A stretch of 64,000 bases of DNA from an uncultured Sulfitobacter sp. (GTDB lineage Bacteria; Pseudomonadota; Alphaproteobacteria; Rhodobacterales; Rhodobacteraceae): positions 100,920 through 164,919 of the forward strand of contig CANMZB010000009.1 in assembly GCA_947502265.1 (NCBI GenBank). The letters run 5' to 3'. Shown here piece by piece: positions 35,121 to 43,737 of this stretch (position 1 is the first letter of the stretch; every line of letters starts with the position of its first letter). Both the position numbers and the translations under genes were made by a program. The notes beneath the pieces were generated by a model, which was not told where the DNA came from, searched no databases, and was given only the letters and a program-made list of their open reading frames with translations.

Positions 35121-35555
35121 GTAAAACTCCCTAAAGATGGCCCGCGTCAGAAAATGCGCGGTGTCCCGACCAATATCGGTATTCGCCAACATATTTGCAA
35201 GGTATCGTGGGGCAGTTTTCGGGAGCGCAGTGCGGTATCGTCTTGTGCGTTGTACCGGCATCCGTGATGCGGAGATTTCTGGTGCGCCATTGCGGCCACA
35301 TTTGGGGGTAACACGGCGCGCAGAATTTCGTAAATCGTCACGAACCATAAACTAATTGCTAGTAATCAAAACCGCATCGGTGCCGGGCGTCTGAAGTCTC
35401 GCGCGTGCAATTGCGTCTTGTTGGCAGAGGAGCAAGGTCGTAAGTTATAAGCGGTAAAGTTGATGGAGTTTGCAACTTTACGGGTAGGCCGATAGATTTG
35501 ATCATATGCGATTAACCTCGCCCTATACGCGGCCCGCAGGAAGAAAGATGAAGTT
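35121..35555. other. Divergent intergenic region between BI-1 and XRE regulator genes
   Basis: These 435 bases hold no supported gene. They must contain both promoters. The half nearest the regulator is AT-richer and carries the inverted repeat annotated separately. Confidence 0.6.
35454..35481. promoter_or_regulatory. Inverted repeat upstream of the XRE regulator, candidate operator
   Basis: GTAAAGTTG at 35454-35462 and CAACTTTAC at 35473-35481 are perfect 9-base arms separated by 10 bases, ending 74 bases before the regulator start. Arm-to-arm centre distance of 19 bases is about two helical turns, fitting a dimeric HTH protein. Self-regulation is inferred. Confidence 0.55.
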
Positions 35556-35930
35556 ATGGCTCATGTTGTGGATACCCACGTCGGAAAGCGAATCCGCCAG
35601 CGCCGCTGGCTGATCGGAATGACCCAGCAAAACCTTGCGGAACTTGTCGGCATCAAATTCCAGCAGATCCAGAAATACGAAACCGGGGCAAACCGGGTAA
35701 GTGCCTCGCGCCTATGGGACATCGCCGAGGCGCTGGACGTGCCGGTGGCGTTTTTCTTCGAAGGGCTGCGCGGCAAGGACGAAGCAGAGAGTACGGACCA
35801 GAATAATTTGCCCGACGATCTGATCGGTGATAAGGAAGCAATGGATCTGGTGAGGTCGTACTACGCGATCCCCGAAAACCAGCGCCGCCGCCTTTTTGAA
35901 CTTGCGCGGGTTCTGAGCGACGTTGCCTGA
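35556..35930 (+). CDS. XRE-family transcriptional regulator (PraR/PhrR-like)
   Basis: A 124-residue regulator. The helix-turn-helix covers residues 8-66 (VGKRIRQRRWLIGMTQQNLA, then VGIKFQQIQKYETGANRVSA) and the C-terminus has a helical ending (AMDLVRSYYAIPENQRRRLFELARVL) seen in short alphaproteobacterial XRE proteins such as PraR/PhrR. Those regulate quorum sensing, biofilm or stress genes; here the regulon is unknown. A perfect inverted repeat lies upstream. The next gene follows after 59 bases on the same strand. Confidence 0.87.
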   Translation: MAHVVDTHVGKRIRQRRWLIGMTQQNLAELVGIKFQQIQKYETGANRVSASRLWDIAEALDVPVAFFFEGLRGKDEAESTDQNNLPDDLIGDKEAMDLVRSYYAIPENQRRRLFELARVLSDVA

Positions 35931-35989
35931 AACCGCTGACATTCGTTGAACTGCTTGCCTTGGCGCGCATGGGATGAGACCAGACCGGC

Positions 35990-36808
35990 ATGATAACACC
36001 TGATCCCACGCTGATACGCGAACTGACACACGTTGCCAACCGTCTGGCTGATGCTGCGCGCACGGAGATCCTGCCGTTCTTTCGCAGCCACGATTTGAAC
36101 ACTGATAACAAACTGGCGCAGGGGTACGATCCTGTTACCGAAGCAGACCGCGCAGCGGAAATCGCCATGCGCGCGGTTCTTGCCATCGAGCGTCCGGACG
36201 ATGCGATTCTGGGTGAGGAATTCGGCAGCAAGGCAGGTAGCAGCGGTTTGATCTGGGTGCTTGATCCGATCGACGGCACGCGCGGCTTTGTTTCTGGCAC
36301 GCCGACATGGGGCGTGCTGATTGCGGTTGGCGGGGCGGATGGCCCTTTTCTGGGTGTTGTCGATCAGCCCTATACCGAAGAGCGCTTTATCGGCACGCCG
36401 GAGGGGGCATGGCTGATCCGTGGCGGACAGCGGCGGGACATCCGCACGCGGGATGCGCGCCCGTTGTGCGAAGCGATTCTTTTTACCACAATGCCCGAAG
36501 TAGGCAGCGCCGCAGAACGTGCCGGATTCGAGGCAGTGTCGGCGCAGGCGCAGCTTACCCGATTTGGAATGGATTGTTATGCCTATGCGCTGCTTGCGGC
36601 GGGCCAGATTGATCTGGTCATCGAAGCGGGACTGCAATCTTATGATATCCAGGGACCGCTTGCCCTGATCCAGGCCGCCGGTGGTGTTGTGACCAACTGG
36701 CAGGGCGGTCCTGCGCATGAGGGGGGGCGTGTTATTGCCGCCGCTAATGCGACCATTCACGCCGAGGCCTTAACCATTCTCAAACAAACCATGGATAGCC
36801 TCGAATGA
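35990..36808 (+). CDS. Inositol monophosphatase family, histidinol-phosphatase-like
   Basis: A 272-residue lithium-sensitive-type phosphatase. Metal-binding motifs are GEEFG (Glu76, Glu77) and LDPIDGTRGF (Asp92, Asp95), with a third Asp in LQSYDIQGPLALIQAAGG. The DPIDGTRGFV form matches HisN, the histidinol-phosphatase of Actinobacteria and Alphaproteobacteria, better than inositol monophosphatase (usually DGTxNF). Histidine biosynthesis is therefore likely but not certain. Its stop overlaps the deaminase start as ATGA. Confidence 0.82.
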   Translation: MITPDPTLIRELTHVANRLADAARTEILPFFRSHDLNTDNKLAQGYDPVTEADRAAEIAMRAVLAIERPDDAILGEEFGSKAGSSGLIWVLDPIDGTRGFVSGTPTWGVLIAVGGADGPFLGVVDQPYTEERFIGTPEGAWLIRGGQRRDIRTRDARPLCEAILFTTMPEVGSAAERAGFEAVSAQAQLTRFGMDCYAYALLAAGQIDLVIEAGLQSYDIQGPLALIQAAGGVVTNWQGGPAHEGGRVIAAANATIHAEALTILKQTMDSLE

Positions 36809-38148
36809 GCGTTACCTTGCTGAAGTCGGCAAGTCTCATCGTGACAATGGACGATACGCGGCGCGAATTGGCGAACTGCGATCTGTTGATCCGCGATGGT
36901 GTGATCGCGGATATCGGTGTCGATATTGCTGTGCCTGACGGGGCGCAAATCGTGCAGGCGTCGGGATGTGTCATCACGCCGGGCCTCGTGAATACGCACC
37001 ACCATCTGTATCAAAGCATGACCCGCGCAGTCCCCGGCGCGCAGGATGCGTTGTTGTTCGGCTGGTTGCGCAGGCTCTATCCGATCTGGGCGCGCTTTAC
37101 GCCGGATCACTTTCACGTCTCCGCGCAGGTGGGATTGGCAGAGCTGGCGCTGTCGGGCTGCACGCTTAGCTCGGACCATCTGTATGTTTACCCTAACGGG
37201 GCGCGGCTGGAGGATACGATCCACGCCGCTGCCCAGATTGGCCTGCGGTTTCATCCGACGCGTGGCGCAATGAGCATCGGCGAGAGCGCGGGCGGCTTGC
37301 CGCCGGACAGCTTGGTGGAGCGTGAGAGCGACATTCTGGAGGATTGTATTCGCGTCATCGACGCGTTTCACGACCCCGCCGAAGGGTCCATGTGCCGTGT
37401 CGGGATTGCGCCGTGCTCGCCGTTTTCCGTCAGCCGTGACCTGATGCGCGAAGCTGCCGTACTGGCGCGCGACAAAGGCGTGATGCTGCACACCCACCTG
37501 GCCGAAAATGACGAGGATATCGCCTATTCGCTCGAAACCTTCGGGTGTCGTCCGGGAGAATACGCCGAAAGCCTCGGTTGGGTGGGGCCGGATGTGTGGC
37601 ATGCCCATTGCGTAAAACTTGACCCATCCGAGATCGAACTTTTCGCACGCACACGGACCGGCGTGGCGCATTGCCCCTGTTCCAACTGCCGTCTTGGCAG
37701 CGGTATCGCACCAGTGCGCGCACTGCGTAATGCGGGCGTGCCTGTGGGTCTTGGTGTGGACGGATCGGCCAGCAATGACGCCGGAAATCTGGTGTCCGAG
37801 GCGCGCACCGCGATGCTGTTGCAGCGGGTCGCACAGGGGGCGGATGCGATGAGCGCGCGCGAGGCGTTGGAAATAGCGACGCGTGGCGGTGCGGATGTTT
37901 TGGGGCGTCCCGATTGCGGACGGCTTGCTGTGGGCAAGCGCGCGGATATCGCGGTGTGGGACATGCGCGGCATTTCGGCGGCGGGGAGTTGGGACCATGC
38001 GGCGTTGCTGCTGACCGGGCCGACCACGGTGCGCGATCTTTTTGTAGAAGGGCGCGGCGTTGTGCGCGACGGGCAAATCACAACCATGGATTTGGCCGCT
38101 GTAATTACGCGGCAGAATGAACTGGCATCAAGATTGCAGGAGGTCTGA
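36805..38148 (+). CDS. 8-oxoguanine deaminase (amidohydrolase family)
   Basis: A 447-residue metal amidohydrolase. The metal site is built from NTHHHLYQ (His65, His67), HTHLAEN, the HAHCVKLD histidine and GLGVDGSASND aspartate. The DGSASND motif and the N-terminal THHHLY-SMTRAVPGAQDA are typical of the group containing 8-oxoguanine deaminase and hydroxyatrazine hydrolases. It would salvage oxidised guanine by making urate. Coupled start with the phosphatase gene upstream. A second guanine-type deaminase is 1.1 kb downstream on the other strand. Confidence 0.82.
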   Translation: MSVTLLKSASLIVTMDDTRRELANCDLLIRDGVIADIGVDIAVPDGAQIVQASGCVITPGLVNTHHHLYQSMTRAVPGAQDALLFGWLRRLYPIWARFTPDHFHVSAQVGLAELALSGCTLSSDHLYVYPNGARLEDTIHAAAQIGLRFHPTRGAMSIGESAGGLPPDSLVERESDILEDCIRVIDAFHDPAEGSMCRVGIAPCSPFSVSRDLMREAAVLARDKGVMLHTHLAENDEDIAYSLETFGCRPGEYAESLGWVGPDVWHAHCVKLDPSEIELFARTRTGVAHCPCSNCRLGSGIAPVRALRNAGVPVGLGVDGSASNDAGNLVSEARTAMLLQRVAQGADAMSAREALEIATRGGADVLGRPDCGRLAVGKRADIAVWDMRGISAAGSWDHAALLLTGPTTVRDLFVEGRGVVRDGQITTMDLAAVITRQNELASRLQEV

Positions 38149-38152
38149 TGAA

Positions 38153-38641
38153 ATGATGAAACAAGGCATGGGACTGGCGGTGTTTTGCATCGCCTTGGCA
38201 GGCTGTAACGCGCCTGCCAAAAGCCCGACCGAATCAGTTGGCATGGTGGCCGGAAGCCCGACGGCAAACGTGCAGACGCCGCTACAACAGATCAACGCGA
38301 TCCGTGCGTCCGCGGGGCGAAAACCCGTCGTGCGCTCTGCCAAGCTTGATGCAGCCGCGCGCGCTCATGCGATTGATATGGTTGCCAACGGGTTTTACGG
38401 CCATATCGGCAGCAACGGTTCGACCGTTGCGGACCGGGTGAGTAAAGCGGGCTATCGCTGGTGCAGCGTCTCCGAGAATATCGCGCAGGGCAGTAAATAT
38501 GACACCGAGGGAAAAGTCATACAGGGCTGGAAGGCATCGCCGGGCCACCACCGTAACATCGTGAATCCCAAAGCCCGCGCATTCGGTATGGCCAAACATG
38601 GTGGCCTTTGGGTTCAGGTGATTGCGGGTGACCGCTGCTGA
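38153..38641 (+). CDS. CAP-domain (SCP/PR-1-like) lipoprotein
   Basis: A 162-residue protein. A signal with lipobox (CIALAGC) is at the N-terminus; the CAP domain spans about residues 40-160 with HAIDMVANGFYGHIG, CSVSENIAQG and GWKASPGHHRNIV, the latter carrying the characteristic His residues. The start at 38153 has GGAGG nine bases upstream and lies just after the deaminase stop; an upstream ATG at 38117 is inside the deaminase gene. Function of bacterial CAP proteins is unclear. It is likely the last gene of the regulator-led operon. Confidence 0.82.
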   Translation: MMKQGMGLAVFCIALAGCNAPAKSPTESVGMVAGSPTANVQTPLQQINAIRASAGRKPVVRSAKLDAAARAHAIDMVANGFYGHIGSNGSTVADRVSKAGYRWCSVSENIAQGSKYDTEGKVIQGWKASPGHHRNIVNPKARAFGMAKHGGLWVQVIAGDRC

Positions 38642-39258
38642 TCCAATTGGATGTCATGACCCCGAAATGGGCCACGACATATTCCTTTTTAAGGCGCATC
38701 TGGCCAGCCTGAGCCCGCTATCGTGAGGAGATGGCGGATTGGAGGTGTTGGATTTGCGTATTTCGGACACAAAAAAGGGGAACCCCCTTGGTATGGGGTG
38801 CTATTCGACGTCGTCGGGAGGAATCGTAAAATGAACGCGCGTATGTTGTTGGTTTGCAGAAAACCCGCTCACCGCGTGGCTGTAGCTTAAGTAATTATCT
38901 GCTTGGCTCTTGGTTCGGCGGCTTCTGTCATACTGGGGCCAGGGAGGGACAGGAAACCATATCATGAATCTATGGGGCTTTTCAGCCACCTTCCCAAGTT
39001 TGATGCGAAGATAGAGGGGGCGCTTGCAAAGCTATCAGCTTCAAAATGTGGGATCAAATTTCGGGAATGTAGCACGACGCCGATCCGATTGGTGACCTCC
39101 AAAAAGCCGCATATGGAGAGTGTCCGATCTTATGTATAACCGGAGCTTGTCTCCTGCTTCCCGAGAGAGAAACAGGGGCGATGAAGATTTTTAGGAAACT
39201 GCTGGAAGAACTGGCATAGATTTATTTGCTTCATGATGGGTACCCAAAAGCAAAGGAG
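38642..39258. other. Gene-poor 617-base stretch with broken short frames
   Basis: No known gene is seen. The longest plus frame (38903-39139, 78 residues) has no recognisable family and no good ribosome site. Short frames with good sites exist: GGGAGGAATCG before a 19-codon frame at 38831-38890, and AGGGGCG before a 12-codon frame near 39181-39219. AAGGGGAACCCCCTT near 38776 is a small hairpin. The base composition is more AT-rich than neighbours, so it may be old, decayed insertion DNA. Confidence 0.5.
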
Positions 39259-40554
39259 TCAGCTTTTGATTGAGTTCCCTGCAATCCATGTATCGCGGAT
39301 GGCGCGGTCGTCGCCCATCATGATGGTGGCAAAGGTCGATTCCCATACACTACCCGAGCGGTTGACGCGCTGGGCGATGGGGGTGGTTGATTCAAGATCA
39401 AGGATGGTGATGTCCGCATAGTTGCCTTTCACGAGGCTGCCGATCTCGTGCTCCATGTGCAGCGTTCGGGCGGAGCCTGCTGTGGCGAGCCACAAAAGCT
39501 GTGCGGCATGCAGGGCGGTGCCGTGATGCTGGGCGGCCTCGTAGGCGGCGGCCATTGTGCGCAGCATCGAGAAGGAGGAACCGCCACCTGTGTCCGTGGC
39601 GAGGCCGATTGGAATCTGGCGCGCGGCCATGCGGGGCAGATCGAACTGGCCCGATCCGATAAAGCTGTTCGAGGTCGGGCAGTGGACAAGCGCGCCGCGC
39701 ACTTCCGCGAGCCGGTCGACCTCTCGCGGCTCCAGATGGATGGCATGTCCATAGAGGCCGCGTGCGCCCAGAAGCCCGTGCGCCTCGTAAGTGTCGAGAT
39801 AGTCGCGCGCCTGCGGAAACAGATCGCGCACCCATGCGATCTCGTCAGGCTGTTCGCTTAGGTGGGTCTGCATCAGGCAGTCGGGATGCTCGGCCCAGAG
39901 TGCGCCGAGCGCAGAAAGCTGTTCTGGTGTGGAGGTGGGGGAGAAGCGCGGCGTGATCGCATAGCGCGCGCGCCCCTTGCCCTGCCAGCGGGCGATCAGC
40001 GCCTTGCTGTCGTCATAGGCGGATTGTGCGGTGTCGCGCAAATCGTCAGGTGCGTTGCGATCCATGCAGGTTTTACCCGCAACAACGCTTTGCCCGCGGC
40101 TTTGTGCGGCAGCAAAGAGCGCATCCACGCTATGGGGGTGGATCGTCGAGTAAGAGGCGATCGTGGTTGTTCCGTGCGCACGAGTCAGATCAAGATAGCG
40201 CGCGGCGATGTCGGCCGCATAGGCAGGATCGGCAAAACGTGCCTCTTCGGGGAAGGTATAGGTGTTGAGCCAGTCGATCAGCCGCTTGCCCCAGCTCGCG
40301 ATCATCGCGGTTTGCGGGTAATGTGCGTGGGCATCCACAAAGCCCGGAACGATCAGGTCGTTTCCGTAGGAAATGCAACGCGACTGCGGATGCGCAGCTT
40401 TCAAAGCGGTGCCGTTGCCAACGGCGGCGATGCGCGCGCCCTCGATCAATACGCCGCCTGCGCTATCAATGCGCACGCAATCTTGCCAAGGCGTCTCGAA
40501 CGGGGAGCCTGTGAAAGTCAGGGTCTGGCCCAGAAGAATTGTTTTATCACTCAT
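39259..40554 (-). CDS. guaD: Guanine deaminase
   Basis: A 431-residue amidohydrolase that converts guanine to xanthine. Zinc ligands fit HAH in VDAHAHYPQ (His76, His78), the QTHLSEQPDEI histidine, the HAIHLE histidine and LATDTGGGSSFSM aspartate. These motifs, with PEEARF near residue 101, are those of GuaD rather than of the nearby 8-oxoguanine deaminase. I start at MSDKTIL; a longer frame to 40644 overlaps the divergent mgtE 5' region. The ribosome site is weak. Confidence 0.9.
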   Translation of the reverse strand: MSDKTILLGQTLTFTGSPFETPWQDCVRIDSAGGVLIEGARIAAVGNGTALKAAHPQSRCISYGNDLIVPGFVDAHAHYPQTAMIASWGKRLIDWLNTYTFPEEARFADPAYAADIAARYLDLTRAHGTTTIASYSTIHPHSVDALFAAAQSRGQSVVAGKTCMDRNAPDDLRDTAQSAYDDSKALIARWQGKGRARYAITPRFSPTSTPEQLSALGALWAEHPDCLMQTHLSEQPDEIAWVRDLFPQARDYLDTYEAHGLLGARGLYGHAIHLEPREVDRLAEVRGALVHCPTSNSFIGSGQFDLPRMAARQIPIGLATDTGGGSSFSMLRTMAAAYEAAQHHGTALHAAQLLWLATAGSARTLHMEHEIGSLVKGNYADITILDLESTTPIAQRVNRSGSVWESTFATIMMGDDRAIRDTWIAGNSIKS

Positions 40555-40674
40555 GGCATCGCTTGTAACGTGGTTGCGCGCGCGTGCAATGGGATGCTTA
40601 TCTGATTGCACTTGCGCGCCATTGTCACGGCACCTGTACCGCAATATGTTAGCGCCTCAACAAAGGATACGCGT

Positions 40675-42075
40675 ATGTCAGATCAGGTTTCGGAAACGGA
40701 AATCATTGAGCCGGAAGAGGAGCAGGAAGCATATGTGCTGGGCAAGCGCGATGTGGCTGCGATCCTTTATGCCGTTGAGATTGATGACCGCGAAAAGCTG
40801 ATCGAATTGATGGAGCCGCTGCACGCGGCGGACATCGCCGACCTTCTTGAACAGATCACCAGTTTCGAGCGCACCCGCCTTATTCGCCTGTATGACCGCG
40901 AATTTGACGGCGATATCCTGTCGGAACTTCACGAATCGATCCGCGACGAGGTGATTTCGATCCTCACGCCGCAGGTTCTGCAAGAAGCGGTGCGCGAACT
41001 CGACAGTGACGATGTTGTCGATCTGATCGAAGATCTGGAACACGCGCAGCAGGCGACCATTCTGGGCGCGCTGGAAGATAGCGACCGCGTAGCCGTCGAG
41101 CAGGCATTGACCTATCCCGAATACTCTGCCGGACGTCTGATGCAGCGCGAGGTCGTGATGGCCCCCGAGCACTGGACCGTGGGGCAGGCGATCGACCATC
41201 TGCGCGCCACGCCCGAGGAGGATCTGCCCGCACAGTTCTATCACATTGTGATAGTCGATCCGCGCCTGCATCCGGTCGGCAATGTGACGCTCGGCAAGGT
41301 CATGCGCTCCAAACGCGATACCAGGCTCAGCGATATTCTGGAGCCGATGTTTCAGGTCATTCCCGCCACCCGCGACGAAGGCGATGTGGCCTATGCGTTC
41401 AACCAGTACCACCTGATTTCGGCCCCTGTTGTGGATGACGAGGGCCGGCTTATCGGTGTGATCACCATCGACGACGCCATGGCCGTGCTTGATGAAGAGC
41501 ACGAGGAAGACATCATGCGTCTGGCGGGGGTCGGTGAAGGCTCTCTTTCGGACCGGGTGATTGAAACGACAAAACAGCGCCTTCCGTGGCTGGCGGTAAA
41601 CCTTGTCACGGCTATTGCCGCATCACTGGTTATTTCCCAGTTCGAGGTGGCGCTGGCGCAGATTGTGGCGCTGGCCGTGTTGATGCCCATCGTCGCCTCG
41701 ATGGGGGGCAACGCAGGCACGCAAAGCCTGACGGTCGCGGTGCGTTCGCTCGCGACCAAGGATCTTACCGGATCGAACGTTTGGAGGGTGATCCGGCGTG
41801 AATGTCTGGTGGGGCTGATCAACGGGATGATTTTTGCCGTGGTGATCGGGATTGTGGGGTTTGTCTGGTTCGGCTCTCCCGGTTTGGGGTATGTGATTGC
41901 GGCGGCGATGATTATTAACATGGTTGTGGCGGGGTTTGCCGGGACCGGCATCCCGATCCTGCTTGAGCGGTTCGGGGTCGATCCCGCACTTGCCTCGGGC
42001 GCTTTTGTGACGACGGTAACGGATGTTGTGGGATTTTTTGCGTTTCTCGGCCTCGCCGTATTGGTGCTTTTGTGA
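40675..42075 (+). CDS. mgtE: Magnesium transporter MgtE
   Basis: A 466-residue magnesium channel. It has an acidic start, the MgtE N superhelical domain (about residues 35-135, with LLEQITSFERTRLI), two CBS domains (about 140-270) that sense cytosolic magnesium, a connecting helix and five membrane helices from about 295 (AVNLVTAIAASLVISQFEVAL, LAVLMPIVASMGGNAGTQS, LINGMIFAVVIGIVGF). MPIVASMGGNAGTQ is the pore motif. I start at 40675, where AAAGGA is seven bases upstream. It overlaps the next gene by four bases. Confidence 0.94.
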   Translation: MSDQVSETEIIEPEEEQEAYVLGKRDVAAILYAVEIDDREKLIELMEPLHAADIADLLEQITSFERTRLIRLYDREFDGDILSELHESIRDEVISILTPQVLQEAVRELDSDDVVDLIEDLEHAQQATILGALEDSDRVAVEQALTYPEYSAGRLMQREVVMAPEHWTVGQAIDHLRATPEEDLPAQFYHIVIVDPRLHPVGNVTLGKVMRSKRDTRLSDILEPMFQVIPATRDEGDVAYAFNQYHLISAPVVDDEGRLIGVITIDDAMAVLDEEHEEDIMRLAGVGEGSLSDRVIETTKQRLPWLAVNLVTAIAASLVISQFEVALAQIVALAVLMPIVASMGGNAGTQSLTVAVRSLATKDLTGSNVWRVIRRECLVGLINGMIFAVVIGIVGFVWFGSPGLGYVIAAAMIINMVVAGFAGTGIPILLERFGVDPALASGAFVTTVTDVVGFFAFLGLAVLVLL

Positions 42076-42647
42076 CGATCGCTGCGATCAAGGATGCGGC
42101 ACGCAAGGCCGCTTTTGCGCGGCGTAAACCGCTTTTTGAAGCCGCCACCGCCGCGCAGGCGGGGTACCTAAGCGAGGTTCTTGCGGGATATCGCGGTGTG
42201 CCGGTGTCAGGATACATGCCCATCCGCACCGAGATAGATCCGCGCCCCGCGATGGCCGAGGCGGCTGCCTATGGCCCTGTTGGCGTGCCGGTGATCGAGG
42301 GCAGGGAGCAACCGCTGAAATTTGCGCGTTGGACGCCGGAAACGCGGATGGTTGCGGGCACCTTTGGCGCATCCGTTCCTGTCGACCTCGCGTATTTCGA
42401 GCCGGAAATCCTGATTGTGCCGCTCCTTGCGTTTGATCGTGCTGGCGCGCGGCTAGGTTATGGCGGCGGGTTCTATGACCGCACGCTTGAGCAATTGCGC
42501 GCCCGTCGCGCCACGCTGGCCATCGGCTTTGCCTTTGCCGGGCAGGAGAGTGACGACATCCCCGTCGAGCCGACAGACGCGCCCCTGGATATGATCGTGA
42601 CCCAAAACGGGGTGATCGAGATTGCCGGTTCGGGAACCCGAAAGTAA
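42072..42647 (+). CDS. 5-formyltetrahydrofolate cyclo-ligase
   Basis: A 191-residue enzyme that turns 5-formyl-THF into methenyl-THF with ATP. The family motif GYGGGFYDRTL is near residue 131 and VPLLAFDRAGARLGYG leads into it; ARKAAFARRK near the start is the ATP-contact region. It begins with GTG overlapping the mgtE stop, so translation is coupled. A GC-rich structured spacer follows before the YmdB-type gene, an order (cyclo-ligase, phosphodiesterase) seen in several Alphaproteobacteria. Confidence 0.92.
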   Translation: MTIAAIKDAARKAAFARRKPLFEAATAAQAGYLSEVLAGYRGVPVSGYMPIRTEIDPRPAMAEAAAYGPVGVPVIEGREQPLKFARWTPETRMVAGTFGASVPVDLAYFEPEILIVPLLAFDRAGARLGYGGGFYDRTLEQLRARRATLAIGFAFAGQESDDIPVEPTDAPLDMIVTQNGVIEIAGSGTRK

Positions 42648-42734
42648 CGCTGCCGTCTGCCTGCGACGTTGAAACGCGCGAAAACCGCAGCCGCGCTCTT
42701 GCGCGTTTGCGCGCAGCAGCCTAACGCTTGATCC
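42648..42734 (+). other. Structured GC-rich spacer, possible small RNA
   Basis: The 87 bases can form an outer stem GCTGC/GCAGC enclosing CTGCG...CGCAG and CGCGC-TCTT-GCGCG hairpins, a three-way junction. 6S RNA genes often neighbour the cyclo-ligase gene, but usually upstream and about 160 nucleotides long, so that call is not supported. Confidence 0.25.
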
Positions 42735-43547
42735 ATGAAAATACTGTTTCTTGGAGATGTGATGGGCCGCGCGGGGCGTCGGGCGATCACGGATAATCTG
42801 GCCCGTTTGCGGACCGAATGGAAGCTCGACTTTATTGTCGTGAACGGGGAGAACGCGACCTCTGGCATGGGGCTTTCGGGCGCTCATGCCAAGGATTTGC
42901 TGGATGCGGGGGCGGATTGTCTGACGCTGGGCGACCATTCGTTCGATCAAAAAGACATGCTTGCATATATCGAGCAGGAGCAGCGCATCATCCGTCCGCT
43001 GAATTTTTCGAAAAACGCGCCGGGACGCGGTGCGCGGCTGTTTACCGCGCAGAACGGCAAAAAGGTGCTGGTGACGCAGGCGCTGGGGCAGGTGTTTATG
43101 AAGCGGCCCTATGACGACCCGTTCTCGGCCCTTGATGCGGTGTTCAAGACGCACCCGCTTGGCGGGATGGCCAGCGCGGTGATCGTTGACATGCATTGCG
43201 AAGCGACATCGGAGAAGATGGCGATGGGCCATTGGTGCGACGGGCGTGCATCATTGGTGGTGGGCACCCACACCCATGTGCCGACATCCGACGCGATGAT
43301 CCTGCCTGCCGGCACCGGCTATCTGACGGATGCGGGCATGTGCGGTGATTATAATTCCGTCATCGGGATGGAAAAAACCGAACCCATGCGCCGGTTCATC
43401 ACCGGCATGCCAAAAGAGCGCTTTACCCCCGCAAACGAGGAAGCGACCCTGTCGGGCGCGTATATCGAGACAGACGACCGCACGGGCCGCGCCACGCGGA
43501 TTGTACCGGTGCGCACGGGTGGCAGGTTGCAGGAGAGCACGCCGTAA
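42735..43547 (+). CDS. TIGR00282-family metallophosphoesterase (YmdB-like)
   Basis: A 270-residue phosphodiesterase. The two-metal site motifs are GDVMGRAGR (Asp8), NGENATSGMGLS, LGDHSFDQKD, VDMHCEATSEK and GTHTHVPTSD, matching YmdB of Bacillus and the DR1281 group. Homologues cleave 2',3'-cyclic nucleotides or cAMP and affect RNA turnover and biofilm. Length is typical. It follows the cyclo-ligase by 87 bases and is followed by a long hairpin. Confidence 0.9.
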   Translation: MKILFLGDVMGRAGRRAITDNLARLRTEWKLDFIVVNGENATSGMGLSGAHAKDLLDAGADCLTLGDHSFDQKDMLAYIEQEQRIIRPLNFSKNAPGRGARLFTAQNGKKVLVTQALGQVFMKRPYDDPFSALDAVFKTHPLGGMASAVIVDMHCEATSEKMAMGHWCDGRASLVVGTHTHVPTSDAMILPAGTGYLTDAGMCGDYNSVIGMEKTEPMRRFITGMPKERFTPANEEATLSGAYIETDDRTGRATRIVPVRTGGRLQESTP

Positions 43548-43598
43548 GACTCTCGCCCGTGGGAAGGGCAGGATCGGCTTGTGCCGGTTCTCGCGTCC

Positions 43599-43635
43599 TT
43601 ACGGGGGCGGATCAATGCCCGATCCGCCCCCGTAA
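43599..43635 (+). terminator. Long hairpin after the YmdB-type gene
   Basis: A perfect 15-base-pair stem (TTACGGGGGCGGATC, AATGCCC loop, GATCCGCCCCCGTAA) 51 bases after the stop. No T-run follows, so it may be a bidirectional or Rho-assisted terminator, or an mRNA-stabilising element. Confidence 0.55.
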
Positions 43636-43737
43636 CCTGTCCCGACTCGCCCCAAAGCTGCGCTTGCCGTGGCGGCGTTGATCAGCGACACTTGAACGTC
43701 GGCCTTTCGGGATGCGGCGTAATCTAAAGGCATAAAA

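Noticed and set aside
36757..38076. 439-codon minus-strand frame opposite the 8-oxoguanine deaminase gene
   Set aside because: The plus strand has all amidohydrolase metal motifs; the minus frame does not resemble any family.
38903..39139. 78-residue plus frame in the gene-poor stretch
   Set aside because: No ribosome site of note, no recognised family. Described as part of the stretch rather than as a gene.
42648..42734. 6S RNA as a firm call
   Set aside because: The interval is much shorter than a 6S RNA and lies on the less common side of the cyclo-ligase gene; no hallmark bubble could be set by eye.
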